Positions 43,791 to 52,647 of a stretch of DNA of 64,000 nt are shown piece by piece. Both the position numbers and the translations under genes were made by a program. Source of the DNA: Flavobacterium subsaxonicum WB 4.1-42 = DSM 21790. GTDB lineage: Bacteria; Bacteroidota; Bacteroidia; Flavobacteriales; Flavobacteriaceae. Below the pieces are notes generated by a model. That model had not been told where the DNA came from, did no database searches, and saw only the letters and a list, made by a program, of their open reading frames with translations. Where the stretch lies: the NCBI RefSeq assembly GCF_000422725.1, contig NZ_KE383909.1:791178-855177 (forward strand). The letters run 5' to 3'. The number at the start of each line of letters is the position of its first letter. The first letter of the stretch is position 1.

Positions 43791-44098
43791 AGCAGGCCGC
43801 CTTATCGCTCTTTGCAAAAAGGGAGGAAAGTCCGGACACCAGAGGGCAGCATAGCGGGTAACGCCCGTCACCGTGGTATGCAGAACCGCGGGAGGACAAG
43901 TGCAACAGAAAGTATGTACAGGTAATGCTGTAGTGAAACCAGGTAAACTCTATGCGGTGAAATGCCATGTATACCGGCTATATGTAGGGCTGCTCGCCCG
44001 ATGCCGGGGGGTAGGCAGATTGAGCGTAACAGTAATGTTGCATCCAGATAAATGATAAGGGTCCCTCGGGGATACAGAATCCGGCTTACAGGCCTGCT
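43791..44098 (+). ncRNA. rnpB: RNase P RNA
   Basis: About 308 nt. Catalytic RNA of RNase P, which trims the 5' leader of tRNA precursors. The universally conserved segments are visible: GGAGGAAAGTCCGGACACC (43831-43849 region), the internal AGAACCGCGGGAGGACAAGTGC, GAAACCAGGTAAACTC and the 3' conserved AGAATCCGGCTTACAGGCC. P1 is formed by AGCAGGCC (43791-43798) with GGCCTGCT (44091-44098), an exact 8-bp match that sets both ends. Class A (ancestral) architecture. A T-run follows the P1 helix as terminator. Confidence 0.96.
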
Positions 44099-44105
44099 TT
44101 TTTTA
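44096..44105 (+). terminator. T-run after rnpB P1 helix
   Basis: GCTTTTTTTAAT directly after the closing P1 strand; with that helix it can act as an intrinsic terminator. Confidence 0.6.
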
Positions 44106-44126
44106 ATTTTTGATACTACAAATTCT

Positions 44127-44822
44127 TTAATTCCGGTTAACCGGAATTTTAAATTCCAGCCCAACATAGCGCGTACTCTCTATGCGGATATCCGGGTCCT
44201 GGTTAAAATATTTTCGTAAACGGCTAATATAGACATCCATACTTCGGCCAGAGAAAAAATCATCGTTTTGCCAGATGGCTTTCAGTATTTCATCCCGCTT
44301 TAAAATCCGGTTGCTGTTTTTATGCAGGTAGGCTATTAAGGCAGCTTCTTTTACCGTAAGTTGCTGTATGGCGTCATTAATACGAAGCTCTAATCGCTGT
44401 GTATCAAACGTATATAAACCCATTGAAACTGTGGAATCTTCTTTAACAGAGGTAATTCCCTTATTTGCGCGTTTTAAAATGTTGCTGAGCCTTAAAACCA
44501 ATTCGTCTACCTCAAAAGGTTTTACAATGTAATCATCCGCACCAAGCTTTAAACCTTTAATCTTATCCTCTTTTAATTTGCGGGCTGTTAAAAAAATAAA
44601 TGGGGTAGTGCTATCCATTTTTTCGGCAAGTGTAAAGCCGTCTATTTTAGGCATCATAACATCTAAAATACAAATATCAAAGGTTTGTTTTTTAAATAGT
44701 TGCAGTGCTTCTTCTCCATCTTTACAATAACACACATCATACCCGTAAATTTCGAGGTATTTAGTTAGCACACCCGCAAAATCGGCATCGTCTTCGGCCA
44801 GTAAAACTTTGTATCGATCCAT
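44127..44822 (-). CDS. rprY: OmpR-family response regulator, RprY-like
   Basis: 231 residues. Receiver at 1-120 (LLAEDDADF acidic pocket, phospho-Asp in ICILDVMMPKIDG, KPF near 105) and a winged-helix DNA-binding domain at about 130-228 (QLTVKEAALIAYLHKNSNRILKRDEILKAIWQNDDFFSGRSMDVYISRLRKYF). Its start overlaps the kinase stop by one base. The pair resembles RprXY of Bacteroides fragilis. Three direct repeats with 11-bp spacing at 46232-46260, upstream of the divergent barrel gene and the kinase, fit the binding mode of OmpR-type dimers and are its likely target. Confidence 0.92.
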   Translation of the reverse strand: MDRYKVLLAEDDADFAGVLTKYLEIYGYDVCYCKDGEEALQLFKKQTFDICILDVMMPKIDGFTLAEKMDSTTPFIFLTARKLKEDKIKGLKLGADDYIVKPFEVDELVLRLSNILKRANKGITSVKEDSTVSMGLYTFDTQRLELRINDAIQQLTVKEAALIAYLHKNSNRILKRDEILKAIWQNDDFFSGRSMDVYISRLRKYFNQDPDIRIESTRYVGLEFKIPVNRN

Positions 44823-46183
44823 TATACAGCCGGTATATTAATGCTAAACAGGGCACCTTTGCCAAACTGGCTTATAACGTTTATAGTGCCTTTATGCGCC
44901 TTTATAACCTGGCTGGTGTAATACAGCCCCAGGCCCAAGCCTTTACTATTATGCAGGTTACCCTGCTCTACACGATAAAACTTATCAAATAATAACGAGT
45001 GCTTATCTTTTGCAATTCCAATACCATCATCTTCAATACTTAAGGTAAATTTATTATAATGAAGACCGGTCTTTATCGTTATGGTTCTGCAACCATATTT
45101 AACAGCATTTTCCAGCATATTGGTTATGGCTGTGGTAAGGTAAAAAGCATCCAGCACCAGTTCGGTTTCCTGATCGTTAAAATTGGTTATCAGGCTTATA
45201 CCCGGATTAGCCAGCCTGAAATCATTACAAATGCAGGTCAGGAATTCGTGCATTGCCACTTTTTGACTGTTAAGCTCAATATCTTCATAGCCTAAAGAAT
45301 TAACCAGCACCTGGTCAATAAGGTTTTGGAGCCTGATATTCTGCCTGTTAATGGTATCTACAATAGTGCTGTGCAGTTCGGCATCGTCTTTAGTCTCTTT
45401 GCGCTGCAGTATTTTTGTTGAAACTGCAAGTGTGGTAAGCGGTGTTTTAAGCTCGTGGGTAATGTTGTTTATAAAATCGGTCTTTACATCGCTTACTTTT
45501 TTCTGTTTGATGAGTGCCCGGATGGCAATTACAAAAAGGGCAACAAGCGTTAAAATAACAAAAACCGAGAATATAAATATAAGCCGCATACGGCTGTATA
45601 TAACCTGTTTCCAGTCGTGTACATAAATGTAAAGGGTATCTTCGGTTAAAAGCCTTATATCTGTCTGGTTCTCGGTAACGTTGGTTGTAGCAGCATAATT
45701 GCGTACGGCAAAGGCCTCTTTTAAGGTAGTTAAATTGCCTACAATACTGTTGCTTATTTTAGGCTTTTGGGCAAAAAGCGTATCGGGCATCTTGACCGAA
45801 TTATACACCACCATTTTATTAAGCACAATGGCATAATCTATTTTAAGGTTGGGCAGTTCGTGTTTTAGTTCCTGCTGCAACCTGCGGGTAAGTACATCTT
45901 TAAACTCTGTTTCAAAAGTGGCATCGTTTAGCCGGGCGTGCGGTTTTTTACCAATAACATAATCGGCCATAACCTGTTTGTACAGTATATCTTTCTTATA
46001 AAAAAACGCCGAATCGACACTGTTCTGGCTATTGGCTATGGTGGCAATTTTATCTTTAAACTCGCTCCTGAATTCTTCAACCTTATAGTTATAAGCTGTT
46101 TGTACCAAATAATATTGCATGGCGCAAAGCACGACCAGCATTGTGGCAGAAAAGGCAATGAGTAAATTTATTTTGTTTTTCAT
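44822..46183 (-). CDS. rprX: Membrane sensor histidine kinase, RprX-like
   Basis: 453 residues. Helix 1 at about 8-24 (LIAFSATMLVVLCAMQYYLV), periplasmic domain about 25-200, helix 2 at about 202-225 (FIFSVFVILTLVALFVIAI), then HisKA with the His in NNITHELKTPLTTLAVS and HATPase with ITNMLENAVKYG, DDGIGI and GLGLGLYYTSQVI. No HAMP or PAS domain is obvious. It precedes and overlaps the response-regulator gene, and is divergent from an outer-membrane barrel gene, hinting at an envelope signal. Confidence 0.92.
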   Translation of the reverse strand: MKNKINLLIAFSATMLVVLCAMQYYLVQTAYNYKVEEFRSEFKDKIATIANSQNSVDSAFFYKKDILYKQVMADYVIGKKPHARLNDATFETEFKDVLTRRLQQELKHELPNLKIDYAIVLNKMVVYNSVKMPDTLFAQKPKISNSIVGNLTTLKEAFAVRNYAATTNVTENQTDIRLLTEDTLYIYVHDWKQVIYSRMRLIFIFSVFVILTLVALFVIAIRALIKQKKVSDVKTDFINNITHELKTPLTTLAVSTKILQRKETKDDAELHSTIVDTINRQNIRLQNLIDQVLVNSLGYEDIELNSQKVAMHEFLTCICNDFRLANPGISLITNFNDQETELVLDAFYLTTAITNMLENAVKYGCRTITIKTGLHYNKFTLSIEDDGIGIAKDKHSLLFDKFYRVEQGNLHNSKGLGLGLYYTSQVIKAHKGTINVISQFGKGALFSINIPAV

Positions 46184-46231
46184 AACGGTAATGGCTGCTC
46201 AAAAATAATCCATTTATTGCATCAATTTGCT

Positions 46232-46260
46232 TTTAACCGCGCATTAACCTCCAATTAACC
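46232..46260. promoter_or_regulatory. Three 11-bp-spaced TTAACC boxes, putative RprY operator
   Basis: TTTAACC (46232-46238), ATTAACC (46243-46249) and ATTAACC (46254-46260), each 7 bp with 4-bp spacers (GCGC, TCCA). Period 11 bp is the pattern of PhoB/OmpR-type sites. They lie 20 bp upstream of a candidate -7 box (CATTTTTG, 46281-46288) for the barrel gene. Confidence 0.65.
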
Positions 46261-46275
46261 CTCGCAGCGCCTATT

Positions 46276-46293
46276 TTCTGCATTTTTGCAGAA
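46276..46293. promoter_or_regulatory. Inverted repeat in the leader of the barrel gene
   Basis: TTCTGCA-TTTT-TGCAGAA, perfect 7-bp arms, overlapping the candidate -7 element CATTTTTG. Could be an operator or a leader hairpin. Confidence 0.45.
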
Positions 46294-46310
46294 CAATCAA
46301 TGCTATTTAA

Positions 46311-48629
46311 ATGAAATTCCTACTCCCGATTTTATTATTCTTAGTATCTATAGCCCATGCACAAGAGACCTATATGCTTAATGGACAGGTTTTAAATGCT
46401 GATAACGAGGTTATTGTTGACGGAACTGTAGTACTGCTCAACGCCGATAATCAAGCCATTGTGAAATCGGGTTTAATAACCAATGGCAAGTTTATATTCG
46501 AGGCTGTGGCCGAGGGGAATTATACCGTACAAATATCGGCTTTGGGTTATGATGATTCGCTTTTGGAAATAGCATTGCATAACAACCAGACTATTAAAGT
46601 AGTGCTTATTACAAAGGCTTTGATTTTAGACGAAGTAGCCATAACAGCGCCAACAAAAACCTTTACCAATACCAACGGAAACATTAAGGTAGATGTGGCC
46701 AACTCCGTTTTTAAGGCAGCAACCAATCCGTTAGATCTTTTAGGAAAATTGCCAACTATACAAATTAGCGCCGACAGGGAAACCCTAAGTGTTATCGGTC
46801 GTGGACAGCCGCTTATTTATATTGATAACCAAAAGGTTGGTGTGAACGATTTAAATGCACTTTCGGTAGAGGATATTAAAACCATAGAGATCATTAAAAA
46901 TCCGTCTTCTAAATATGAGGCCGAGGGCAGGGCAGTGGTGCTGATAACAAGAAAGCTGAGCAAGAAAGAGGGTTTTGAGGTGGTAGCTTCTGAAACTGCA
47001 TCTATTAAAAGGGGTTACAATAATTTTTTAGGCGGTAACACCAATTTTAAAAAGGGCAAAACTGAGTTTAAGGCTAATTTTAACTACAATCAGTTATACC
47101 ATTGGGAGTCTCATGCTAACAATTTGAATATCAGCGATGCCGGTATAGCTACTGATTATCATATATTATCGCTTTCTAAACGGCCGCAATACATTTTTGG
47201 TGCCGGGGTATTTCATCAGCTTAATGAGGATGATTATATATCCTTCAACATAAATAGTAAGCTGCAAGGCGATGACGATAAAAACCGTACGCTGACCTAC
47301 ATTTTGCAGGATGGTGCAGAGAACAACATTACTACACTAACCCGAAACGATGACCATCGCAATTTTGTAAACTCATTTATTAACTATAGTAAAAAGCTAA
47401 AAATTATTGATGCTAAGCTGTTTACCGGTTTGCAATATTCTAACTTTAACCAAACGAGTTATAGCAATGTTGAGAATAACTACAACAACACCAATTTTAC
47501 ACCTGCCCAAAACCGCGACCAGATGTTTACGGTTAACGCCTTTTCCGGTAGGGCAGATATTGAGAAAACCTTTAAGAACTTTATAAAGTGGGAGGCAGGC
47601 GCCCTGTATTTATCGGCTACAGCCAAAACAAACTTTAGGGTAAATGACTACCTCACGGCAGAAAAAAGCCAGTCGGTTTATAATTTTGATGAAAAGAACA
47701 GCGCGGCTTACGCGCAGGTTTCGGGCAAGTTGAATAAGCTTACCTACTCCGGTGGGTTACGCGCCGAAGTTACTGATATTGAAGGCAAATATAATGACAG
47801 CGCAACTTTAACCATAGATAAGCATTACACTAACCTATTCCCAAAAGCGCAATTGGAATATGCCATAGACAGCACCATGACACTTAATTTGAATTACGCC
47901 AGGAGCATTGCGCGGCCTAATTATTCGTCTACCAGCCAGGTTACGGTTTACGGCAGCCCGGTGCTGGTATTTTCTAACAACCTCAATTTAAACCCCACCA
48001 TTACTAACGAGGTTTATGCCGGGTTTCAGTACAAGAGCAAATCGGTTACGTTGCGCTATTACAGAAGTAGTAATCCGTCATATACCGCTTTTAATTATGA
48101 TGCTAACCAGGAGCTTATCTACTTTAATACCATAAATTACAGTAAGGAGTCGGGGTTTAACCTTGATGCCGTAGTGCCATTTAGTTATAAATTCTGGTCG
48201 TGTACCAATGTGCTTAGCGTAGTGCTGAATAAAATTGAAGACCCCTCGGCCGTTTTAAATCAGTCCAAGCCATATCTGTATTATTACAGTAGCAACACGT
48301 TTAAACTTCCTAAAAACTATACGATTATGCTTAACCTTTGGGGCATTACAAAGCGTAACGAAGGTGTTTTCACGCACAATGCCATTGTTACTGCTGATGC
48401 TGCCGTATCAAAAACATTTTTTAATGTAGTAGACTGTACCTTAAGCTATAACAACCTGTTTGGCAATTTTAATTTCGATGAAAATTTTACCGTTAACAAC
48501 ATTGCTACACAGGGCCGCTATTTTACAGATGTTCGCGAAATAGCACTGGCTGTAAAATACAGGTTTGGGAGTTTTAAAAACTCAGCCTATAAAGAAAAGA
48601 GTATTGATGATGCTAATAGGGTGAGGTAG
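46311..48629 (+). CDS. Outer-membrane beta-barrel protein with carboxypeptidase-regulatory-like N-domain (TonB-receptor-like)
   Basis: 772 residues with a signal peptide (MKFLLPILLFLVSIAHAQ). Residues about 20-105 form a carboxypeptidase-regulatory-like beta-sandwich (ADNEVIVDGTVVLLNADNQAIVKSG, GNYTVQISALGYDD). A plug-like region follows (about 115-220, LLGKLPTIQISADRETLSVIGRGQPLIYIDN, IEIIKNPSSKYEAEGRAVVLI), then a barrel ending in REIALAVKYRFG. This is the outer-membrane-barrel family 3 type rather than a classical SusC. Divergent from rprXY, with the TTAACC boxes between them. Ligand unknown. Confidence 0.88.
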   Translation: MKFLLPILLFLVSIAHAQETYMLNGQVLNADNEVIVDGTVVLLNADNQAIVKSGLITNGKFIFEAVAEGNYTVQISALGYDDSLLEIALHNNQTIKVVLITKALILDEVAITAPTKTFTNTNGNIKVDVANSVFKAATNPLDLLGKLPTIQISADRETLSVIGRGQPLIYIDNQKVGVNDLNALSVEDIKTIEIIKNPSSKYEAEGRAVVLITRKLSKKEGFEVVASETASIKRGYNNFLGGNTNFKKGKTEFKANFNYNQLYHWESHANNLNISDAGIATDYHILSLSKRPQYIFGAGVFHQLNEDDYISFNINSKLQGDDDKNRTLTYILQDGAENNITTLTRNDDHRNFVNSFINYSKKLKIIDAKLFTGLQYSNFNQTSYSNVENNYNNTNFTPAQNRDQMFTVNAFSGRADIEKTFKNFIKWEAGALYLSATAKTNFRVNDYLTAEKSQSVYNFDEKNSAAYAQVSGKLNKLTYSGGLRAEVTDIEGKYNDSATLTIDKHYTNLFPKAQLEYAIDSTMTLNLNYARSIARPNYSSTSQVTVYGSPVLVFSNNLNLNPTITNEVYAGFQYKSKSVTLRYYRSSNPSYTAFNYDANQELIYFNTINYSKESGFNLDAVVPFSYKFWSCTNVLSVVLNKIEDPSAVLNQSKPYLYYYSSNTFKLPKNYTIMLNLWGITKRNEGVFTHNAIVTADAAVSKTFFNVVDCTLSYNNLFGNFNFDENFTVNNIATQGRYFTDVREIALAVKYRFGSFKNSAYKEKSIDDANRVR

Positions 48630-48669
48630 TGATTGCTCAGCAACAGGCAACAAGCATTATATTTTAATA

Positions 48670-49410
48670 CTATAAGAGATAAAATATGGAATATGTCATC
48701 CCAAAGTTAAAACCTGAATGACAGATTACAGCACCCCATATTGACCCTGACTGTTTTTTAAATATAAAAAATAACAGACTTACTAAAAACATGGCTACTA
48801 CCCATAGTAGCGTGGCAAACGGAAGAAAATCCCATCTATAGCTATTGTAAACGAGGCCAAAATGTGCAATATGAGTCAATGCAAAAGCAAGACCATCGGC
48901 AATTGATGCTTTTTTATTACCTATTGAAGCTGAAAATGCACCATGAACAATACCCCTAAAGAAAAATTCTTCACCTATCGGGCTAAAGATCATTCCTGTA
49001 AAAGCCATAATAGAAAACAGAACCAACTTATCGCCCGTATACAGATTTGCAGGTATATTATATGATTTGCCTATATATGTGTACCAATTTTGGATAGTAT
49101 TGCCATAAATACTAGATCCAAAATAATAAAGTATCAGGCTAAAAGCTAATCCGGAAATAAAAGCTAATAGTAATGGCGCATATTTTTTTGGCCGGATAAT
49201 ACCAATTGCTTTTCGGCCATCTTTAGTAAGAAAAATAAATGGTAATAATGCCGATAAAATCATAATTAAGCCAATCAAGCTGTAATTAGCCGACATATTA
49301 GCATCCAGCACCAGTAAAAATCGAGGTATGCAAACTACAAGCATAAGAGTGAGAGCAAATACCCAATTAAAACAGAAAAATTTTCTCCAAATGGGTCTAA
49401 GTTCTTGCAT
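48670..49410 (-). CDS. CPBP family intramembrane metalloprotease
   Basis: 246 residues with about seven or eight hydrophobic segments. Family motifs: FSPIGEEFFFRGIVHGAF (EExxxR) and FALTHIAHFGLVY (His), plus a late ICHSGFNFGM (HxxxN) segment. Related to eukaryotic CAAX prenyl proteases of type II (Rce1) and to bacterial membrane proteases of mostly unknown targets. 22 bp upstream of it on the map is the end of rsmD on the same strand. Confidence 0.9.
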   Translation of the reverse strand: MQELRPIWRKFFCFNWVFALTLMLVVCIPRFLLVLDANMSANYSLIGLIMILSALLPFIFLTKDGRKAIGIIRPKKYAPLLLAFISGLAFSLILYYFGSSIYGNTIQNWYTYIGKSYNIPANLYTGDKLVLFSIMAFTGMIFSPIGEEFFFRGIVHGAFSASIGNKKASIADGLAFALTHIAHFGLVYNSYRWDFLPFATLLWVVAMFLVSLLFFIFKKQSGSIWGAVICHSGFNFGMTYSIFYLL

Positions 49411-49432
49411 ATTAATCGATGATTAAATTATC

Positions 49433-50011
49433 CTATTCCTCCTCGCCACTATCATCATCGGCACCTTCAACACCTTCAAATTCAAAGAAAGTAAAGATAG
49501 AGCCACCGTATTTTTTGTTGAACGAAAAATTCATCATGTGCTCCATTTTGGTGTATTTGGAGTGTTCGATAATCATAATGCCGTCTTCGCGAAGCAGTTC
49601 GGCTTCAAAAATTAGGGTAACCAGTTCTTCAAAATTCTTTTGCTCCATGTTGTACGGAGGGTCGGCCACAATAATATCGTAGTTAGATTTATGGCCTTTT
49701 AAAAACTTAAATACATCGCTTTTAATGGCCGATATATTAAAATCGAACTCGCCGGCGGTTTGCTTAATAAACTTAATACAGCCCATATCGGCATCTACGG
49801 CAGTAATGCTGTCGGCACCACGCGAACCAAATTCGTAGCTAAGGTTACCGGTGCCGCTAAAAAGGTCCAGTACCTTAAGGCCGGCAAAGTTAATGCGGTT
49901 ATTTAGTATATTAAAAAGCGACTCTTTAGACATGTCGGTCGTTGGGCGTACCGGCAGGTTTCTGGGTGGGCTTATCCTGCGGCCTTTATATTTTCCTGAA
50001 ATAATTCTCAT
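49433..50011 (-). CDS. rsmD: 16S rRNA (guanine966-N2)-methyltransferase
   Basis: 192 residues. Motifs: MRIISGKYKGRRISPPRNLPVRPTTDMSKESLFNIL (family N-terminus), LDLFSGTGNLSYEFGSRGA (SAM motif I), and IIVADPPYNM (the catalytic [ND]PPY). The C-terminus is acidic (EGADDDSGEEE). Overlaps the DUF3822 gene by 4 bases, a common flavobacterial pairing. Confidence 0.94.
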   Translation of the reverse strand: MRIISGKYKGRRISPPRNLPVRPTTDMSKESLFNILNNRINFAGLKVLDLFSGTGNLSYEFGSRGADSITAVDADMGCIKFIKQTAGEFDFNISAIKSDVFKFLKGHKSNYDIIVADPPYNMEQKNFEELVTLIFEAELLREDGIMIIEHSKYTKMEHMMNFSFNKKYGGSIFTFFEFEGVEGADDDSGEEE

Positions 50012-50814
50012 GTGTTGAATAAAATAAAATTGTGCAGTGCATCATCCTGCGTGTCTAAATGCCATTTTTGCGCCAATGCGGCGGGGTTATAAAGGGCTAC
50101 ATTTCTAATATAAGTGTAGGCCAGTGTAAATATAGGGCTGTTTTGGCTCACTTTGCCCAGCAGCCAAACAGTAACCGTTTCGGGGTTAAGCAAAAGTTGC
50201 TCCAGGGTAAACAGCAGGTAATATAAAAAATCCTCGGCAGAACTGTATTCAAAAGAGTTGTACAGCAGCAGTTTTTGACTTTTAACCACAACAATCTCAA
50301 AATGAGAATCTTGTACGTGTACAAAAACCTGTTTCTCGTCTATGTTAATCGATGCATCAAGCAGTTTCTCCACCAAAATGCTGTTGGTATTTTTATATTC
50401 AAAAGCACCTAACCGTTCGATCAAAAAATTGTTAACGTTCATTAACGGTACATACACATTGGTAATATCATAACGACCAAGGGTATCCCATGCAAAAAAG
50501 TCGGCTTCAAAAACTCGGGTGTTGTATTGCAGGTAGCTGCCGGGGTAATTTTCGTCGAGCAAAGCATTGGGCACAAACGAGTTAAAATTATTGTCGTGCA
50601 ATACCACAACCTCGTCATACTGTAATTTTAATTCGGGATGCTGTACAAAAACCTTCCAAAGCTCGTCTTCCAGAGGGGTAGTTTTAGAAAAACTTACCTG
50701 GCCCTGGGTGGTAACTTCTCTGTTAAGCGTATCAAAACCTGCGAACGACATACCGTTTGCCGCAATTTGCAGCGAAAGCTTTTTGTAATTTTTGGCGGTA
50801 ATAGCGTCGTTCAT
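50008..50814 (-). CDS. DUF3822 family protein
   Basis: 268 residues, cytoplasmic. DUF3822 proteins have an actin-like/PilM-like duplicated fold and are usually encoded just upstream of rsmD in Bacteroidota; here the stop (TGA on the minus strand at 50008-50010) overlaps the rsmD ATG. Recognisable stretches: LSLQIAANGMSFAGFD, VVLHDNNFNSFVPNALLDE, SILVEKLLDASINIDEKQVFVHVQDSHFEIVVV. Function unknown; coupling to rRNA modification suggests a ribosome-related role. Confidence 0.87.
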   Translation of the reverse strand: MNDAITAKNYKKLSLQIAANGMSFAGFDTLNREVTTQGQVSFSKTTPLEDELWKVFVQHPELKLQYDEVVVLHDNNFNSFVPNALLDENYPGSYLQYNTRVFEADFFAWDTLGRYDITNVYVPLMNVNNFLIERLGAFEYKNTNSILVEKLLDASINIDEKQVFVHVQDSHFEIVVVKSQKLLLYNSFEYSSAEDFLYYLLFTLEQLLLNPETVTVWLLGKVSQNSPIFTLAYTYIRNVALYNPAALAQKWHLDTQDDALHNFILFNT

Positions 50815-50911
50815 TAAATAGGTGTAGATTGGGTTACAAATTTACATTCTTTTTTGGGCTTATAGATTTTTAGCTACGAATTACGCCAATTTTTTATTGC
50901 GGATTTTTTTT

Positions 50912-50997
50912 GACACGAATTTTCACTAATGTTAAATAATAGATGAGTACAAGTATTTTGAAGCTAAAAATTTGTGCAAATTAGTGTAATTCGTGTC
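50912..50997. repeat. Hairpin repeat GACACGAATTnnCACTAAT
   Basis: Left arm GACACGAATTTTCACTAAT (50912-50930); right arm 50980-50997, reverse complement GACACGAATTACACTAAT. A related half-arm (TAGCTACGAATTACGCCAAT) lies at 50871-50890. Non-coding, between two divergent genes. Same family as 60741-60804. Confidence 0.75.
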
Positions 50998-51087
50998 GAA
51001 AAAAGGTTGCTATTTAATAATAATCCGTGGGTAATTCTACATGATGTGCTATCTTTGGCCTACAATTTTTAATACCCGGCTTAATAA

Positions 51088-52509
51088 ATGACCCCTGCAG
51101 TATTTTACAAAGTATTAAGGCAAAACTTTCCGTTTAGCCCCACCTTAAAGCAGGATATTTTTCTACAAAAAATAGCCGAATTTGTTGTAAGTGGCGGCAG
51201 GCAGGATCTGTTTGTGCTAAAAGGTTACGCCGGTACCGGTAAAACCACCATAATATCTACGCTGGTAAACAACCTTCGCGAAGCCAATAAAAAATATGTG
51301 CTGCTGGCGCCTACGGGCCGTGCGGCAAAGGTAATATCGGGCTATTCTCAAAAGCCTGCTTTTACCATCCACAAGCGTATTTATTTCCCTAAAAAGGGTA
51401 GTGGCGGCACGTTGGGTTTTACCCTGCAACCCAATAAATTTAAAGATACGGTTTTTATAGTTGATGAAGCCTCGATGATATCCGATTCGGCTTACGATTC
51501 TAAAATGTACGAAATGGGTTCGCTGCTGGACGACCTTATGTCGTACGTCTATTCAGGCACCAACTGCAAAATGATCATGGTGGGCGATACGGCCCAGCTA
51601 CCGCCAATAAACTCAGATTTGAGCCCCGCGCTCGATGCAGAAGGCCTTGCGCGCAATTATTTTAAAGAAGTACAGCAAATTGAGCTGGACGAGGTAATGC
51701 GTCAGGAATTTGACTCCGGCATACTGTACAATGCTACCGAGATGCGCGATTTGCTTAAGTCGGCTTTTGTCGATACCTTTAAATTTAAGCTGCGCGGCTT
51801 TAAAGATATCGTTCGGCTTACCGATGGTTACGATATTCAGGATGCCATAAACCAGGCCTACAGCAATTACAGTATAGAAGATACCGCTTTTATAGTGCGC
51901 TCTAACAAACGCGCCAACGCCTATAACCAACAGATACGTACGCGGATTTTAGATCGTGAAAGCGAATTATCGTCTGGCGATTACCTTATGGTGGTTAAGA
52001 ATAACTATTTTTGGTTAGACGAAAAAAGCGAAGCAGGTTTTATTGCCAATGGCGATATTATAGAGGTGCTCGAAATTTTTAGGATAGAGGAACTGTATGG
52101 CTTTAAATTTGCACGGGTTAAGGTACGGATGATTGATTACCCCAACCATCCGCCGTTGGAAACCTACCTGTTGCTGGATACCCTAACAAGCGAATCGCCA
52201 TCGTTAACCTATGATGAGTCGAACCGCCTGTATCAGGAAGTGCAAAAAGATTTTGAAGATGAGCCGCAGTACCGCAGGTTTTTAAAAATAAAGAACAACC
52301 CGCATTTTAATGCCTTGCAGGTTAAATTCTCATACGCTATTACCTGCCATAAAAGCCAGGGTGGCCAGTGGAATACCGTTTTTATAGAGCAGCCGTATTT
52401 GCCCGAGGGTATCGATAAAGATTATATCAGATGGCTTTACACGGCCGTTACCCGCGCTAAAGACAGGCTCTATCTTATTGGTTTTAAAGATGATAATTTT
52501 GAGGAGTGA
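51088..52509 (+). CDS. UvrD/RecD-like superfamily 1B DNA helicase (Dda/RecD2-like)
   Basis: 473 residues. Motif I Walker A LKGYAGTGKTTIISTLVNNL (about residue 45), Ia LLAPTGRAAKVIS, motif II IVDEASMIS, III MIMVGDTAQLPPI, IV-V in the later part, and VI SYAITCHKSQGGQWNTVFIEQP ... YTAVTRAKDRLYLIGF. Single-subunit 5'-3' helicase of the RecD/Dda type without the long N-terminal domain of RecD2. Likely replication-fork or recombination repair. Confidence 0.93.
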   Translation: MTPAVFYKVLRQNFPFSPTLKQDIFLQKIAEFVVSGGRQDLFVLKGYAGTGKTTIISTLVNNLREANKKYVLLAPTGRAAKVISGYSQKPAFTIHKRIYFPKKGSGGTLGFTLQPNKFKDTVFIVDEASMISDSAYDSKMYEMGSLLDDLMSYVYSGTNCKMIMVGDTAQLPPINSDLSPALDAEGLARNYFKEVQQIELDEVMRQEFDSGILYNATEMRDLLKSAFVDTFKFKLRGFKDIVRLTDGYDIQDAINQAYSNYSIEDTAFIVRSNKRANAYNQQIRTRILDRESELSSGDYLMVVKNNYFWLDEKSEAGFIANGDIIEVLEIFRIEELYGFKFARVKVRMIDYPNHPPLETYLLLDTLTSESPSLTYDESNRLYQEVQKDFEDEPQYRRFLKIKNNPHFNALQVKFSYAITCHKSQGGQWNTVFIEQPYLPEGIDKDYIRWLYTAVTRAKDRLYLIGFKDDNFEE

Positions 52510-52512
52510 TTA

Positions 52513-52556
52513 TTTCACAAAGATTCACAAAGAAGCCGCGAAGGCACACTAAGATA
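52513..52556. repeat. TTCACAAAG-type intergenic repeat
   Basis: TTTCACAAAGATTCACAAAG, then AAGCCGCGAAGGCACACTAA: short direct units after the helicase gene; this pattern is common between genes in related genomes. Confidence 0.45.
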
Positions 52557-52597
52557 AATTAAATAACTCGACCTGTAGCTTTACGTGAGTGAAGCTG

Positions 52598-52631
52598 CTC
52601 CCCTCTTTTTTGGAGAGGGGTTGGGGGTGAG
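52598..52631. repeat. REP-like GC-rich hairpin
   Basis: CTCCCCTC-TTTTTT-GGAGAGGGG followed by TTGGGGGTGAGG. The stem is CCCCTC / GAGGGG. Markedly more GC-rich than the flanks; resembles the dispersed CCCCTCTCC / GGAGAGGGGCTGGGGGTGAGG elements known from many bacterial genomes. Confidence 0.6.
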
Positions 52632-52647
52632 GACAAAAGATACAACT

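Noticed and set aside
52585..52647. Longer N-terminus of KdsB
   Set aside because: The added residues are encoded by the REP-like repeat; the ATG at 52648 gives the standard KdsB start.
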